Made by a program: the position numbers and the translations under genes
Part shown: positions 7,977-14,513 of the stretch, one piece after another
Position numbering within the stretch: position 1 is the stretch's first letter
How the letters are laid out: each line of letters opens with the position of its first letter
The notes under the pieces: generated by a model
Databases searched by the model: none
What the model was told of the DNA's origin: nothing
The model's input: only the letters and a program-made list of their open reading frames with translations
Assembly: GCA_016765515.1 (NCBI GenBank)
Contig: JAESPT010000291.1
Location: 1 to 15,981, forward strand
DNA: 15,981 nt
Direction of reading: 5' to 3'
DNA from: Sneathiella sp.
Lineage (GTDB): Bacteria > Pseudomonadota > Alphaproteobacteria > Sneathiellales > Sneathiellaceae

Positions 7977-8202
7977 TTTTTCTAACTTTTCTGGGTTCCT
8001 TAAAAGATGGTAGCTGAAAAAAGAACGCAACCCAAACGGATTCAGCTAAGCCAAAGCCGGAACGCACAGCACATCTATCTAATCACTCTTTGGTGTTTGA
8101 ATTTGTCTTAGATAGGCTACTGTGATTGATTGATACGTCGACAGGTTAAGTATTCACTGGAAGAAATAAGGCCTGAAATATGGCTACAAGGAGATCTCAT
8201 AT
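7977..8202. promoter_or_regulatory. divergent promoter region, amidohydrolase and SDR
   Basis: About 225 bases separate the two divergent starts. The rightward gene has a strong AAGGAG 8-9 bases before its ATG. AT-rich stretches near 8085-8125 could hold promoter boxes. No clear operator palindrome is seen. Confidence 0.4.
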
Positions 8203-8973
8203 ATGGGCATTCTAGATAAGTTCAGACTTGATGGAAAGACAGCGTTAGTGACAGGATCCAGCCGCGGGATTGGCAAGGCCATGGCTGTAGCTCTGGCAGA
8301 GGCCGGGGCTGATATTATCTGCGTGAGTTCGTCGCTGGAAGAACACGGAAGTGCTGTGGAAAAAGCAGTTCTTGCGGCAGGTCAAAAATTCAAAGGTTAC
8401 ACCTGTGATTTCAGCAATCGGCAAGCTCTGTATAGATTTGTCGACCGAGTGAAGTCTGAAAATCTGCAAATTGATATACTGGTCAATAATGCCGGAATAG
8501 TCAGGCGGGCGCCAGCCGTTGACCATCAGGATGATATTTGGGATGAAGTCATTGAAATTAACCTGAATTCCCAGTTTGTGCTTTCACGTGAAATCGGCAA
8601 AGAAATGGTGGCGCGCGGAGCAGGAAAAATTATCTTTACCGCGTCGGTTCTGACATTTCAGGGAGGGCTCTATGTACCAGGATACGCGGCAAGTAAGGGA
8701 GCAATTGGGCAGTTGACGATGGCACTGTCCAACGAATGGGCCGGTAAGGGCGTCAATGTAAATGCAATTGCCCCAGGGTATATTCGAACTGATGTTACTC
8801 AAAATTTGCAAGATGATCCTGAACGCCACGCTGCGATCCTCGAGCGTATCCCGGCAAATCGATGGGGTGACGTGGGCGATATTGCAGGACCCGTCGTATT
8901 TCTGGCGTCCGCGGCCTCTGATTACATGAATGGAACCATCATGACTGTAGATGGTGGATGGATGGGGCGTTAG
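8203..8973 (+). CDS. SDR-family oxidoreductase (KduD-like)
   Basis: This 256-residue enzyme is a classical short-chain dehydrogenase. The cofactor motif TGSSRGIG is at 17-24, NNAG at 95-98, and the catalytic set is N120, S148, Y161 and K165 (YAASK). PGYIRTD near 191-197 and the closing TVDGGW complete the family pattern. The opening MGILDKFRLDGKTALVTG and overall wording are closest, from memory, to 2-deoxy-D-gluconate 3-dehydrogenase (KduD) and gluconate 5-dehydrogenase types, which oxidise or reduce keto sugars with NAD(P)(H) in the cytoplasm. The exact sugar acid is not predictable. A strong AAGGAG supports the start. It is divergent from the amidohydrolase, which fits lactone opening followed by sugar-acid oxidation. 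No sugar transporter or kinase is present in the window. Confidence 0.92.
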   Translation: MGILDKFRLDGKTALVTGSSRGIGKAMAVALAEAGADIICVSSSLEEHGSAVEKAVLAAGQKFKGYTCDFSNRQALYRFVDRVKSENLQIDILVNNAGIVRRAPAVDHQDDIWDEVIEINLNSQFVLSREIGKEMVARGAGKIIFTASVLTFQGGLYVPGYAASKGAIGQLTMALSNEWAGKGVNVNAIAPGYIRTDVTQNLQDDPERHAAILERIPANRWGDVGDIAGPVVFLASAASDYMNGTIMTVDGGWMGR

Positions 8974-9064
8974 AGACCGTATCTGTTCATCGTTGTGAAA
9001 ATAGGCTGTCCAAATAATGTTGCTGAGGTGTCTCCGCACCTTCAGGGCGTTAAGGTGACACTGC

Positions 9065-9469
9065 CTAAAACTTCAATGTTATGAGTGTTCCTGTAATGCC
9101 CAGGGTTTCTTTGGCAGCTTGGATGTTGTCGTTTAAATCTGCCAACTTCTTCTGGGCGACAGCTTCTTCCTGCTCATTCTTGGTGCCGTTTTCTGTTCGC
9201 TCAAATTTAAGATGATCGATCTTTGATTTTGCACGGCCACGTTCTACCAAATCGCTTATGAGGCGCAGTTGGACTTTATCAAAGGCAATCTCTTCAATAA
9301 TCAAACCAAGAGATTGAAGTTCTGTGATGTCAGGCAATTCATCACAGAACCCATAAACGATTTTGTTATGCCTATATCCGTGCTTCTCGATCTTGCATTT
9401 TTTCTTGATCTCATTGACGTCCAGCCGATAGTCGGTCTGAGGCCTGGGCGTGAGTTTGAAGATTTGCAT
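9065..9469 (-). CDS. hypothetical protein, 134 residues
   Basis: I do not recognise this protein. It is soluble, with no signal peptide or membrane segment. The N-terminal half is mixed alpha/beta in character (KLTPRPQTDYRLD, then HNKIVYGFCDELPDI). The C-terminal third, about residues 90-125, is a charged, Ala/Glu/Lys-rich stretch likely to be a helix or short coiled coil (EQEEAVAQKKLADLNDNI). AGGA about 10 bases before the ATG makes translation plausible, and codon use looks coding throughout. It is convergent with the SDR gene and lies inside the segment bounded by tRNA-Phe fragments, which suggests island cargo. Function unknown. Confidence 0.6.
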   Translation of the reverse strand: MQIFKLTPRPQTDYRLDVNEIKKKCKIEKHGYRHNKIVYGFCDELPDITELQSLGLIIEEIAFDKVQLRLISDLVERGRAKSKIDHLKFERTENGTKNEQEEAVAQKKLADLNDNIQAAKETLGITGTLITLKF

Positions 9470-9470
9470 G

Positions 9471-9613
9471 ATGTCAGTCCTGTTTTTTGGAGGGGCAATG
9501 CCCAGCCATATGAGATTTCTGCAGCGGATGACAGCTTCGAGCCCATATTGCCTGATGCCGCGCTTGGCGCATTTCTAACTGATGTGCAGTTTGGGAGCAA
9601 GCAGGCTTGTTGA
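9471..9613 (+). pseudogene. unrecognised gene remnant
   Basis: A plus-strand frame ending in TGA at 9611-9613 reads like real protein (PVFWRGNAQPYEI, then FEPILPDAALGAFLTDV) but has no start of its own; to the left the same frame runs into the antisense of the neighbouring minus-strand gene. It looks like the cut end of a larger gene. No family is recognised. Confidence 0.3.
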
Positions 9614-9639
9614 GAACTTATGCATCTCCGTCATTTTCC

Positions 9640-9785
9640 GCACTGTATTGAAAGGACCTTGTCACATTAACTTCCCTGAGATAGTGAATTTCCTGGGTAC
9701 TTTTCTTCAGGCAGCTGCGCTTGCGGTTGATGAGGCCCGTCTGTCAAAGATCTATCAGGAGATTAAAAACGCCTTGAAGGCCTGA
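9640..9785 (+). pseudogene. unrecognised gene 3' end before a terminator
   Basis: The frame ending in TGA at 9783-9785 encodes a plausible helical C-terminus (FPEIVNFLGTFLQAAALAVD, then IYQEIKNALKA) and sits 24 bp before a good rho-independent terminator, as the end of a transcribed gene would. It is in a different frame from the preceding remnant, so the two may be parts of one frameshifted gene or of two truncated ones. No full-length frame or convincing ribosome-binding site exists, and the origin is unknown; phage or island debris is possible. Confidence 0.35.
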
Positions 9786-9809
9786 CCCGCTCATCACCCC
9801 GATTAAAGC

Positions 9810-9831
9810 CGCCCATCCGGGCGTTTTTTTT
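9810..9831 (+). terminator. rho-independent terminator
   Basis: The hairpin CGCCC-ATCC-GGGCG (9810-9823) is followed at once by eight T residues (9824-9831). It is oriented for rightward transcription and closes the transcription unit ending in the remnants at 9471-9785. Confidence 0.85.
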
Positions 9832-9920
9832 ATGAGAATAGCACAAGAACAAATAGGCCGAATGGTCCGGTTCCGTTCATGGTCGGGGTCGGCTAAGACT
9901 TGATTTTATTGAGGAAAAAA

Positions 9921-9966
9921 GTGGTGCCCAGAGGCGGATTCGAACCACCGACACGCGGATTTTCAG
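9921..9966 (-). repeat. tRNA-Phe 3' fragment (att copy, exact)
   Basis: All 46 bases match positions 12669-12714, that is, tRNA-Phe nucleotides 32-76 plus one base of 3' flank. A run of six A (9915-9920) continues the match into the tRNA's T-tract flank, and the bases before it (TTGATTTTATTG) resemble those left of the intact gene. Identity stops exactly after TTTCAG, at the anticodon loop. Without its 5' half this cannot be a functional tRNA. Confidence 0.95.
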
Positions 9967-10728
9967 CTCTATTGTGATTTAATATTTTGAGCTAACTCAT
10001 AATTGTGTTGAATTGAATAAACTTTAAATAAATAAACTTTGGGAAACGAAATGAAATTCCTTCCATCAAGAAGGCAGTTTTCTAAATGGAGTTTGCCTAC
10101 AAAATGGGGGTTTGTTGCCGCTGTAGTTGGGTTGTTACTACTGCCAGTAACTTTGATCGATATTGATTTTGTTCGTAAATTCATAATTGAGGAAAAGGCC
10201 AAAGTAATAGCTCCTGACAAAGCGATTATTTACTCTGCTGCACATGAGATGCAATACAATATCGAATGGCTTCTGAAAGCATCCGATCTGGCTAAAAGTC
10301 AATCCAGACTAATGCCAATGGGTGTTATGCGAACAGAAGCCACAATGAGAATTCTCGACAGAAATTATCGAAAAGTTACAAAATACTCGTATGGAGAAGA
10401 GGAAGACATCGGATCGATGCTTAAACTCTACCAGGCCTCAATGGATGAGCTGAACAGTCTTTCATCCATTCAAGATTTTAGGAATTTTAACAAAAAATAC
10501 GAATTGTCAATCGATGACTGTCTTGTTCTCACAGGGTTTTTGAATTGGTATTTCACGCCACTGTATGAAGATCACTTGGATCAAGTGCAGTTAGGCTCGT
10601 TGCCAAATATGGGAAGTATTGTGGAACAAAAAATCTTTGAGGATGTGAAACTGAAATATTTTGTTTTCAATGATGAAGCGGTTGACAGTTTTTCATCATT
10701 GCTTGGCTATTTGGATTAAGAAAAAAAA
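9967..10728. mobile_element. 808-bp single-gene att cassette
   Basis: The cassette is bounded by direct tRNA-Phe 3' fragments, and the two repeats are spaced exactly 808 bp apart. It contains one AT-rich gene whose stop codon ends one base before the right repeat's A-tract. There is no recombinase gene and almost no spare sequence, so mobilisation must have depended on an enzyme supplied from elsewhere. The boundaries are seen directly; mobility is inferred. Confidence 0.65.
10051..10719 (+). CDS. hypothetical membrane-anchored protein
   Basis: This 222-residue protein is not recognised. A basic N-terminus (MKFLPSRRQFSKW) precedes one hydrophobic segment at about residues 18-38 (KWGFVAAVVGLLLLPVTLI), so it is probably anchored in the inner membrane with a soluble C-terminal domain; orientation is uncertain. 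The rest is helical and acidic, with no catalytic motif seen. I start at the ATG at 10051 behind GGGAAA; an in-frame TTG at 10039 is less likely. The TAA at 10717-10719 falls one base before the A-run of the next tRNA fragment. Many small single-anchor proteins of this kind occur as island cargo, and a defence or sensing role is possible but unsupported by any motif. AT-rich compared with the flanking housekeeping genes. Confidence 0.75.
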   Translation: MKFLPSRRQFSKWSLPTKWGFVAAVVGLLLLPVTLIDIDFVRKFIIEEKAKVIAPDKAIIYSAAHEMQYNIEWLLKASDLAKSQSRLMPMGVMRTEATMRILDRNYRKVTKYSYGEEEDIGSMLKLYQASMDELNSLSSIQDFRNFNKKYELSIDDCLVLTGFLNWYFTPLYEDHLDQVQLGSLPNMGSIVEQKIFEDVKLKYFVFNDEAVDSFSSLLGYLD

Positions 10729-10774
10729 GTGGTGCGCAGAGGCGGATTCGAATCACCGACACGCGGATTTTCAG
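10729..10774 (-). repeat. tRNA-Phe 3' fragment (att copy, 44/46)
   Basis: It differs from the intact tRNA-Phe end at two positions, one in the acceptor 3' strand (C to G) and one in the T-arm (C to T), both read on the plus strand. It is preceded by eight A (10721-10728), and identity again stops right after TTTCAG. The two changes show it is not under selection as a tRNA. Confidence 0.94.
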
Positions 10775-10871
10775 ACTGTCAAATAGTGTGCAATATCAAT
10801 GCTTTGTCGGAAAATTGAACAAACTTTGTTGCTTTATACTTTATTTCTGATTTTCTCGTCCAACAAGATAA

Positions 10872-11354
10872 TCACCCTGTTCTATTTTTTCTCGCAGCAA
10901 TTTCTTTCTCCAGGCGAGAAATTTGTATCTCCTTAATCTCAAATGGAAGCCAAACTGATATTAGAAAGGAAAAAACAGCGACGAAGGCCAATACGTCATG
11001 CACAAAATACCAAGATTCCATTGCGTTATATTCAACAATCTCACTTGCGACTAATAGAGCTAAGACGACTAAATAAAGAACAAAAAGATAGGTTAATCTC
11101 ATCAAGCGTAACTGAATATCTTTTGCACCTTTCCAAGCTTGTCGCCAATTGCCAGACAAGAGCATGCTTGGGTCACCGACAATTGATATAACAGCAAATA
11201 GCGATGCAGCAAGAATTGAAAAGGTCAATCCAATATATTCTGAAGGCTTGTTAGAAATACGTAGCATTTCCCCTAAGCCCAAATAGACTGCAATAATCGG
11301 TATCAAAAATATTACACCAATTAGTGCTATTTTTTTGATGCTGACATTCTTCAT
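10872..11354 (-). CDS. four-helix membrane protein, RexB-like effector candidate
   Basis: This 160-residue inner-membrane protein has four hydrophobic segments at about 9-27, 41-60, 86-106 and 116-137, with a polar loop of about 25 residues (DPSMLLSGNWRQAWKG) between the second and third and a basic, charged tail. Its start ATG overlaps the stop of the upstream gene by one base (TAATG), so the two are translationally coupled and probably made in a fixed ratio. Small four-helix proteins coupled to a soluble sensor are typical effectors of phage-exclusion systems; lambda RexB (144 residues, four helices, depolarises the membrane) has the same size, topology and place as second gene. I see no clear residue-level identity with RexB, so the match is architectural. 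It could also be an immunity or anchoring subunit. Confidence 0.7.
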   Translation of the reverse strand: MKNVSIKKIALIGVIFLIPIIAVYLGLGEMLRISNKPSEYIGLTFSILAASLFAVISIVGDPSMLLSGNWRQAWKGAKDIQLRLMRLTYLFVLYLVVLALLVASEIVEYNAMESWYFVHDVLAFVAVFSFLISVWLPFEIKEIQISRLEKEIAARKNRTG

Positions 11355-12262
11355 TATCTTTCAAGAACTCCCATTTCATTGAATTGATCGTAGGCAGCAT
11401 GTAAGGCGTTTTCTATTTGCCCTATATCAACAACTCTCCTATTTCCATCAACAAAAAAATCGTCTTTGACCCTCATGGCATCTTTGGTGATGCGGAGGCC
11501 ATTTTTTGTTATAATGGAAAATCCGTCATCATGATCTCCAAGTATATCTGTAGATATATCAGCAAGAATATTTTTTATATTAATGTTGTCCCAATTTCTT
11601 CCAGGGCGCAATGTTAGACGTGTCATTATGTTTTCAGAAGCTTCAATTTCCTCTTCTGTTCGGTCTCTTGTTCCAAGAGAAGCAATGACAGAAAATATTC
11701 CTGCTCGCTCTATTCGTCCATTATTAAGAGCGTATTCTAATGTTTCTCTATATCCGCCAACTGCTAAGTCAATTTCCTCAATACCGTCTCTCATTAATTC
11801 ACGAAATCGAGCCTCATCCAATGTCGCTTCCAATAAAAATTCAGGCGGCTCCTCATAATCTCCAAAACTGTCAATTAGTCGGTTTATGAGCATGTTGATT
11901 CCGCTATCACGAACTGGACTATTATGAACAGTCCATATTAGATTGTTGCCAGAACAAATCAAGAACATTTGTGATTGTATAAATTCTTTTTGTTCGGGGG
12001 CGGGCTGTTCATCAACGGTAGGATTTTGAAGAGTCTCGATTACTGCCGCACCAGCACCTCTTTCGTAAGTGACTAAGTGAACAAAATCTCTTCCTCTTGT
12101 TGATGCATGTTTTGCGACAATGCAATCGGTTCCGTTTTTGAATTGAAAATTTGGATATGCGTCGTCAGGATATTGGTCTTGGCATTGATTTATTACAGCT
12201 TGTATGGTCGAAATTTCGCCGTTTATCTGTACGGCTCTTCTGTAATGGGCGGCTTTTTTCAA
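11354..12262 (-). CDS. soluble sensor candidate, RexA-like (hypothetical)
   Basis: This 302-residue protein is soluble, with no signal peptide or membrane segment. A central stretch (residues about 95-130: SQMFLICSGNNLIWTVHN, then a helix INMLINRLIDSF) and a C-terminal one (GFSIITKNGLRITKD ... FFVDGNRRVVD) follow the same order as parts of lambda RexA as I recall it, and the size is similar (RexA 279 residues). RexA senses an invading phage and triggers RexB, and the next gene here is a coupled four-helix membrane protein. The match is weak and mainly architectural. The start is TTG at 12260-12262, chosen because AGGAG lies 8 bases ahead and no ATG is well placed; a low-efficiency start may limit expression. 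The stop overlaps the next gene's ATG. Confidence 0.72.
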   Translation of the reverse strand: MKKAAHYRRAVQINGEISTIQAVINQCQDQYPDDAYPNFQFKNGTDCIVAKHASTRGRDFVHLVTYERGAGAAVIETLQNPTVDEQPAPEQKEFIQSQMFLICSGNNLIWTVHNSPVRDSGINMLINRLIDSFGDYEEPPEFLLEATLDEARFRELMRDGIEEIDLAVGGYRETLEYALNNGRIERAGIFSVIASLGTRDRTEEEIEASENIMTRLTLRPGRNWDNINIKNILADISTDILGDHDDGFSIITKNGLRITKDAMRVKDDFFVDGNRRVVDIGQIENALHAAYDQFNEMGVLER

Positions 12263-12411
12263 CGTATATCTCCTATTCTTGGGTTGAAAAACCCTACCAA
12301 CTAATTCGTGTGGTTACAACTTTACATGTAATACTGTGTCGGCGATATGCAGCTTAAACGCATAAGCGATCACTTAGGTGGGAAATATTGGTGTATATGT
12401 AGTATGGACTG

Positions 12412-12432
12412 GCGGACTGCAAGTCCGCTTTT
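12412..12432 (+). terminator. hairpin GCGGACT-GCA-AGTCCGC with TTTT
   Basis: A perfect 7-bp stem with a 3-base loop is followed by four T residues. It could stop rightward transcription entering from the left. The stem-loop also looks like a tRNA anticodon arm with GCA in anticodon position (Cys), but no D-arm, T-arm or acceptor flanks it, so it is not a tRNA gene. Confidence 0.4.
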
Positions 12433-12564
12433 CAGTGCTTTTATCTTTGTGTCTGGAAGCCTTACCCTTAATTGGTTTTAGGGGAATTCTTAAAGTTGAC
12501 TGAACGAATTTTGTCACGTTTTTGTCGCGCTCAGAAAAAGTACACTCCAAATTAGTCGAACAAG

Positions 12565-12582
12565 ATGGCAGAATTCTGCCAT
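12565..12582. repeat. perfect 18-bp palindrome
   Basis: ATGGCAGAATTCTGCCAT is fully self-complementary and lies about 87 bp from the attachment core. It could be a protein-binding site. A short T-run follows on the plus strand, so weak terminator function is an alternative. Confidence 0.7.
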
Positions 12583-12585
12583 TTT

Positions 12586-12621
12586 CACTCTCAATATTAG
12601 TGCGACAAAATATTGAGAGTG
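12586..12621. repeat. perfect 13-bp inverted repeat, 10-bp spacer
   Basis: CACTCTCAATATT (12586-12598) is exactly inverted at 12609-12621. The pair sits 3 bp from the neighbouring palindrome and about 47 bp from the attachment core. The spacer contains GCGACAA, the inverse of the TTGTCRC motifs at 12511 and 12522. The arrangement suits a recombinase or directionality-factor site; function is inferred. Confidence 0.75.
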
Positions 12622-12669
12622 TGCGCAGCTTTGAAGCTAGCCAACTTATTGATTTATTGGGAAAAAAAG

Positions 12670-12745
<76 letters not shown>

Positions 12746-12895
12746 AACCTGTTCAGGGGCAGTGTACGCCCTTGAAGAAGCTGGGTTATAAAAGAAAAAA
12801 TCTGGACTGTCTATACCCCTTTAGCCAAATTTCTTAAAAAAGGTCGAGAACTGTTTCTAGGCCATGAGTTATCACTTGAGATATAGGGGGTTTTG

Positions 12896-13078
12896 TCAAT
12901 AATCGCCTTCATTATCGTTGCCTGGCATGGCCTCTTCACCGGCAATGACATAGCTTTCATTTAACCACTTCCCAAGATCAAGCTGTTGACAGCGTTTGGA
13001 GCAAAAAGGTCGGAATTTCGGATCCGTTGCTTTGCTGCATTGCGGGCATTTGCTGGTTGGCGTTTTGGTGTCAGTCAC
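12896..13078 (-). CDS. yacG: DNA gyrase inhibitor YacG
   Basis: YacG is a small zinc protein that binds the GyrB C-terminal region and blocks DNA binding by gyrase. The zinc ligands are C11, C14, C26 and C30 (CPQC and CSKRC), followed by the family signature [10 protein letters not shown] and an acidic tail ([11 protein letters not shown]). From the GTG at 13078 the protein has 60 residues, the normal length, with AGGT ahead of the start. The frame is also open to an ATG at 13129, which would overlap the RNase gene by 20 bp and add 17 residues not usual for the family and without a good ribosome-binding site; the start is therefore not certain. It is the last protein gene of the infA-maf-RNase-yacG run and is probably co-transcribed with it. 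Confidence 0.92.
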   Translation of the reverse strand: MTDTKTPTSKCPQCSKATDPKFRPFCSKRCQQLDLGKWLNESYVIAGEEAMPGNDNEGDY

Positions 13079-13109
13079 GAAATATACCTGTATTTTAGGA
13101 TGTATTTTT

Positions 13110-14513
13110 TCAGCCCAGTTGATACTCATGGGCGGCGCGGGATTTATCTTCTTCCCAGACTATATTGACGCAGAGATAATTTTCAATCTCTCTCCCTTTA
13201 TTTTTGAAAAGAGGGACCAGTTTCGCGCCAATTTTTAAAGGTATATTGGCACTTTTCTGCGACCGGCCATATCGCATAATATCTCTAAGCAAGGTCGAGG
13301 CTATATGCGCTGGGAGAGTTCCTGAACCAGTATCAAGCGATACTTTCAATAGATCGGGCAGGGACGCTTCTTTTCGTTGGCGTGTGAGCTGCATGAGCCC
13401 GAGTTCCGTCATGCCAATAACCCGGACAGCAACGGGATCAGGCTGGGTCAGCTCCTGTAGCCGTCGGGTCAGTTGCCCAACGGCCCCTTTACCCTGCATT
13501 TGAATGAAATCAATGATGATGATGCCGCTCAAGTTACGCAGGCGGATTTGCGCGCAAATAACGCGCGCGGCTTCCTGATTGGTTTTTAGCGCGAGGGTTG
13601 CTGGTTGCCGGGTTTCTGTGTGCGAGCCGGAATTGACGTCGATGGCAATCAGGGCTTCTGTTTGCTCGATCGTGATATTTCCGCCGGAAGGGAGAGAGAC
13701 CCTTTTCTCCGTTGCACTTTCAATTTGTTCCTCAATCTGGGCCGCATCGAAAAGCAGATCATTCTCCGTCCAAAGATTTAAGGAGGGAATGGCACTTTCC
13801 TGAGCGTTACAATAATTTTTCAACAGTTCGAAACTGCTTCGATCATTTATTGAAACAGATAAGCCCGTGCCAGCGTATTTTTTATAGGCAGAGATAACCG
13901 GCGGGTCTTTGGGCCGTAGGCAGCGGGCCCTGGTGTCGGTTTTTGCCGACTGTTCCAATGATAGCCAAGTGTCGATTAAGCCGGAAAATTCTCTTTCCAA
14001 TGTGCCCAGGGATCTATCGGATGTGCAGGAGCGGATTGTAACGCTGCCACCAGCCTTATGAAGGGGGCCTTCAAGAATTTGGGTAATTTTTTCTTTAAGA
14101 GAGGTATCTTTTAGTTTTTTGGAAAAAGAAAGACCGCTACCAGCAGGATTATAGACAATATTCTGACTTTCCAGCTTGGGAAAAGCGCTGAGCTGGCACT
14201 CCTTGTCCCCTTTTCGGTCTTTAATGACCTGAAGGATAATTTTCTGGCCTTCTTGAAGTCTGTCTGAAATGGACGCTTTCTTGTCTTTCGCCGGAATATC
14301 TCGAGAGAGGAGAAACCCCTCTCCTGCGGTGCCGAGATCAATAAAAGCCGCATCCATTTCCTTTGAAAAAGCGCGGATACGTGCCAGATATATTTCGCCT
14401 ACGGCGGATGAGCTGCCCGGTCTGTAATAGGAAATATCGGTCAAGCGATCCTGATCGAGGACAGCGGCACGTGTCTCAAAAAGCCCGACATCAATGAGAA
14501 GCCGGCGCGTCAT
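13110..14513 (-). CDS. RNase E/G family protein lacking the Zn-link
   Basis: This 467-residue protein carries the RNase E/G catalytic core: an S1-like region at about 35-70 ([17 protein letters not shown]), the RNase H/DNase I-like domain, and the two metal-binding aspartates D292 (IAIDVNSG) and D335 ([10 protein letters not shown]), followed by [13 protein letters not shown]. In RNase E and G a CPxC Zn-link comes next and joins two subunits; here that segment reads [17 protein letters not shown], with no cysteines. Endonuclease activity on single-stranded RNA is likely, but quaternary structure should differ. I place the start at the ATG at 14513, which overlaps the maf stop (TAATG) and fits [10 protein letters not shown] at the family N-terminus; the frame is open upstream to 14549. 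It appears to be the short RNase E/G paralogue kept beside maf and yacG in Alphaproteobacteria, distinct from true RNase E. Confidence 0.9.
   Translation of the reverse strand: MTRRLLIDVGLFETRAAVLDQDRLTDISYYRPGSSSAVGEIYLARIRAFSKEMDAAFIDLGTAGEGFLLSRDIPAKDKKASISDRLQEGQKIILQVIKDRKGDKECQLSAFPKLESQNIVYNPAGSGLSFSKKLKDTSLKEKITQILEGPLHKAGGSVTIRSCTSDRSLGTLEREFSGLIDTWLSLEQSAKTDTRARCLRPKDPPVISAYKKYAGTGLSVSINDRSSFELLKNYCNAQESAIPSLNLWTENDLLFDAAQIEEQIESATEKRVSLPSGGNITIEQTEALIAIDVNSGSHTETRQPATLALKTNQEAARVICAQIRLRNLSGIIIIDFIQMQGKGAVGQLTRRLQELTQPDPVAVRVIGMTELGLMQLTRQRKEASLPDLLKVSLDTGSGTLPAHIASTLLRDIMRYGRSQKSANIPLKIGAKLVPLFKNKGREIENYLCVNIVWEEDKSRAAHEYQLG

Larger units (their letters stand above)
6869..9920. 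mobile_element. oldest att-bounded segment with catabolic genes
   Basis: The segment lies between the decayed tRNA-Phe fragment and the exact copy at 9921. It carries an amidohydrolase, an SDR dehydrogenase, one unknown gene and gene remnants, but no recombinase. Base composition is closer to the left flank than to the AT-rich cassettes on its right. Calling it one inserted unit is inference from the flanking copies; it may be what is left of a larger island. Confidence 0.45.
10775..12668. mobile_element. 1940-bp att cassette with a two-gene operon
   Basis: The cassette is bounded on the left by the fragment at 10729-10774 and on the right by the intact tRNA-Phe. It is AT-rich. It carries the RexA/RexB-like pair on the minus strand and about 400 bp of non-coding sequence rich in inverted repeats next to the tRNA. 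No integrase or excisionase is present. Lying closest to the intact tRNA, it should be the most recent insertion. Confidence 0.7.
12263..12668. other. non-coding right end of the cassette
   Basis: This 406-bp stretch lies between the RexA-like start and the tRNA 3' end and has no credible gene. It must hold the operon promoter on the minus strand. The 10-bp palindrome TTACATGTAA (12322-12331) and a small GGGTT/AACCC hairpin with GAAA loop (12281-12294) lie in the leader. Nearer the tRNA are TTGTCACG (12511) and TTGTCGCG (12522), an inverted TTGTCGCA (12601-12608) and two inverted repeats listed separately. Such clustering next to an attachment core is where recombinase arm sites would be expected. 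Confidence 0.45.

Noticed and set aside
9037..9057. Inverted repeat CACCTT / AAGGTG after the SDR gene
   Set aside because: The 9-base loop and lack of a T-run argue against a terminator, and no other role is suggested.
12412..12428. Second tRNA (Cys, GCA) suggested by the anticodon-arm-like hairpin
   Set aside because: No acceptor, D-arm or T-arm can be built around it; it is kept only as a hairpin.
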